Source: an uncultured Flavobacteriales bacterium
GTDB lineage: Bacteria; Bacteroidota; Bacteroidia; Flavobacteriales; BACL11
Assembly (NCBI GenBank): GCA_943789505.1
Contig: CALSUJ010000001.1
Location: 124,001-188,000, forward strand
Direction: 5' to 3'
DNA: 64,000 nt
Shown: piece by piece, positions 63,987-64,000 of the stretch
Numbering within the stretch: position 1 is the stretch's first letter
Layout: each line of letters opens with the position of its first letter
Notes under the pieces: generated by a model
The model's database searches: none
What the model was told of the DNA's origin: nothing
Seen by the model: the letters and a program-made list of their open reading frames with translations, nothing else
Position numbers and translations under genes: made by a program

Positions 63987-64000
63987 CTAAAATATAAAAC

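Overview
The window is a piece of an AT-rich chromosome from the phylum Bacteroidota, most likely a marine member of the Flavobacteriales. The reasons are the type IX secretion and gliding genes (gldJ, a porP/sprF-like gene, porU, porV), many secreted proteins with Por/T9SS C-terminal sorting domains, promoters of the Bacteroidota type (TTG, about 19-20 nt, TAnnTTTG), and Na+-linked transport (an SSS symporter and NhaD). No rRNA genes and no CRISPR array were seen.

Layout. 1-2720: the end of an ABC exporter gene, a tiny basic protein, a PutP-like symporter, a small lipoprotein and a bidirectional terminator. 2721-16224: a 13.5-kb integrative element in the 3' end of a tRNA-Val(UAC) gene. The evidence is a 24-bp direct repeat of the tRNA 3' end at both borders (23/24 identical), a tyrosine recombinase beside the intact tRNA, a small helix-turn-helix (excisionase-like) protein, a replication-type protein, and a 23-bp double-motif repeat just inside each end that looks like integrase arm sites. 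16203-24181: tRNA-Val, folC, tonB-exbD-exbB, nhaD, an mscS-type channel, a Glu/Leu/Phe/Val dehydrogenase and anmK. 24241-28945: acyl-CoA dehydrogenase and a polysaccharide export/chain-length pair. 28947-38582: murF, gldJ, a porP/sprF-like gene, porU, porV, ispF and a DUF4442 gene. 38650-47038: katG, tpx and a run of leftward housekeeping genes (AAA ATPase, ZIP transporter, methyltransferase, YjbR, rlmB, rmuC, L,D-transpeptidase, ung). 47101-63986: a small lipoprotein, lipA, an M43 protease, lpxH, gatB, an LVIVD-repeat protein, a frameshifted purine nucleoside phosphorylase, lpxK, a Nif3-like gene, a zinc-ribbon coiled coil, a TPR protein, a FadL-like porin, a lipoprotein, proS, a hypothetical gene and tRNA-Glu.

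The most unusual part is the cargo of the element. All of it is read leftward, and it encodes surface or exported proteins: a collagen-like protein, lipoproteins, a T9SS beta-propeller protein and a membrane-anchored AraC-type sensor/regulator. Two cargo proteins end in a DUF1566/FISUMP (C-type-lectin-like) domain whose last ~40 codons have the features of diversity-generating retroelement (DGR) variable regions. The two copies match in fixed codons, differ at scattered positions, are sharply GC-rich in an AT-rich genome, and end in the same VRAVRAF motif. No reverse transcriptase or template repeat is visible here, so if they are DGR targets they must be diversified in trans or be orphaned. 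Both variable genes are followed by a copy of the same small DUF5681-type gene, and a 164-bp upstream block is duplicated, so the cargo looks assembled from repeated modules.

A second point of note is a likely 1-nt deletion near the 5' end of the purine nucleoside phosphorylase gene, which separates its start from its phosphate-binding loop.
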